A stretch of DNA of 7,034 bases from the NCBI GenBank assembly GCA_007119835.1, contig SKOX01000454.1, positions 1 to 7,034 of the forward strand. Direction: 5' to 3'. A model generated the notes under the pieces. That model worked only from the letters and a program-made list of their open reading frames with translations, had not been told where the DNA came from and ran no database searches. Below are positions 6,528 through 7,034 of the stretch, in pieces. The stretch is from Paracoccaceae bacterium. Its GTDB lineage: Bacteria; Pseudomonadota; Alphaproteobacteria; Rhodobacterales; Rhodobacteraceae. Each line of letters opens with the position of its first letter. Positions within the stretch are counted from its first letter, which is position 1. The position numbers were made by a program, and so were the translations under genes.

Positions 6528-6536
6528 CGCGTTTCC

Positions 6537-6564
6537 CTGACACGTTCTGTCATGTCCATAGCAT
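6537..6564 (+). promoter_or_regulatory. Candidate divergent promoter with overlapping operator-like inverted repeat
   Basis: On the + strand, CTGACA at 6537-6542 and TAGCAT at 6559-6564 with a 16-base spacer resemble a sigma70 promoter that would drive the nuclease gene, with a start near 6571. On the - strand the same -10 area reads TATGCT (6565-6560) and could serve the regulator, with a start near 6553, though I see no good -35 for it. The inverted repeat TGACA-N5-TGTCA at 6538-6552 overlaps the + strand -35 box and would fall at the beginning of the regulator transcript. A protein bound there could repress both directions. Confidence 0.42.
6538..6552. repeat. Inverted repeat TGACA-N5-TGTCA, possible WYL operator
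   Basis: Two perfect 5-base arms (6538-6542 and 6548-6552) flank CGTTC. The repeat lies 11 bases from the regulator start codon and touches its ribosome site. Position and symmetry suit a dimeric regulator, and autoregulation is inferred. Five-base arms can arise by chance, so the support is mainly positional. Confidence 0.4.
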
Positions 6565-6645
6565 AGAGTGGAGCTGCGGGCGACTCGCCCGTGGCCATCG
6601 GGTGGGGTGGATGGCCGGGGTGGGGCGACCTGGGGAGGCGGGGAG

Positions 6646-7034
6646 ATGCAGAAGCTGGGTGACGGCATCCTTCTCTCCGCCTCCGACCTCATGGTGTTCA
6701 CTGGCTGCGCGCACGCGACGACGCTCGATCTGCGGAAACTCCAGGGCGAGCCGCTGGAACCCGCCGCCGACGACCCGGAGGCCGTCCTGCTCCAGGCGAA
6801 GGGCGATGCGCACGAGCGGGCCTACCTGTCGGCCCTGGCGGCGGAGGGCCGCACTGTCGTGGAGGTCGCCGCCGACCTGCCCCGCGAGGCGGCGCTCGGG
6901 GCGAGCCTGGCCGCACTCCGGGCGGGGCCGGAGGTGGTGTTTCAGGCGACGCTGGGGCGAGGCCGCTGGGGCGGGCGGGCCGACTTCCTCGAGCGGGTGG
7001 CGCGCGCGTCGCGGCTCGGGCCGTTCTCCTACGA
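6646..7034 (+). CDS. TM0106-type RecB-like nuclease, N-terminal part (runs off the right edge)
   Basis: The ATG at 6646 follows GGAGG at 6634-6638 with ideal spacing, and 129 codons are present before the window ends. The protein begins with LSASDLMVFTGCAHATTLDL at about 10-29, then AKGDAHERAYLSAL at about 51-64, and VVFQATLGRGRWGGRADFLERV at about 97-118, ending in LGPFSY. This order matches the TM0106 family of RecB-like nucleases (PD-(D/E)XK fold). KGDAHE carries the first conserved His/Glu, and D113 in GGRADFL is the likely metal-binding aspartate. The later E-x-K catalytic part lies beyond the window. In many bacteria this nuclease domain is followed by a superfamily 1 helicase in the same chain; that cannot be seen here. 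The WYL regulator is divergent from it, which suggests a regulated DNA-processing or defence role. Confidence 0.82.
   Translation, partial: MQKLGDGILLSASDLMVFTGCAHATTLDLRKLQGEPLEPAADDPEAVLLQAKGDAHERAYLSALAAEGRTVVEVAADLPREAALGASLAALRAGPEVVFQATLGRGRWGGRADFLERVARASRLGPFSY

Noticed and set aside
6528..6701. N-terminal extension of the WYL protein to an ATG at 6701
   Set aside because: It would overlap the start of the nuclease gene and read through the intergenic promoter region. The ATG at 6527 has a ribosome site and gives a normal HTH start.

Overview
The window is GC-rich (strong G/C bias at third codon positions) and looks like an alphaproteobacterial chromosome, most likely a Rhodobacterales relative. 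That placement is inferred from codon use and from the types of gene present; there is no rRNA or other phylogenetic marker. Three regions follow one another: a sugar-uptake operon on the + strand, a gene-poor spacer with a G-rich hexanucleotide repeat, and a block made of a membrane protein and a WYL regulator on the - strand divergent from a RecB-like nuclease gene that is cut by the right edge.

Region 1 (1-4143). A short C-terminal remnant of an upstream + strand gene ends at base 77. After a spacer with a plausible sigma70-type promoter come a periplasmic sugar-binding protein, a ten-helix-type permease and a single-domain ATPase. Together they form a complete ABC importer of the ribose/fructose (CUT2) class in the B-C-A order known from FrcBCA. 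An 11-bp perfect hairpin lies between the binding-protein and permease genes. The ATPase start overlaps or nearly abuts the permease stop. About 110 bases downstream, a D-2-hydroxyacid dehydrogenase with an intact Arg/Glu/His triad follows on the same strand. The binding protein keeps the residues that contact ribose in RbsB, so the imported compound is probably a sugar or a close derivative. The dehydrogenase probably acts on a catabolite of it.

Region 2 (4144-4637). About 490 bases carry no gene I can support. They contain a tandem hexanucleotide array with six GGGG runs spaced by two bases, a strong G-quadruplex-forming pattern.

Region 3 (4638-7034). On the - strand are a Trp-rich polytopic membrane protein resembling a long TspO/MBR-type protein and, upstream of it, an HTH-WYL transcriptional regulator. 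Divergent from the regulator, on the + strand, begins a TM0106-type RecB-like nuclease whose first 129 residues are in the window. In the family this domain is often followed by a helicase. The intergenic region between regulator and nuclease holds a TGACA-N5-TGTCA inverted repeat overlapping a candidate promoter, which fits control of the nuclease by the WYL protein. WYL regulators are common controllers of phage-defence and DNA-repair loci, so this divergent pair is the best candidate in the window for a less-described system.
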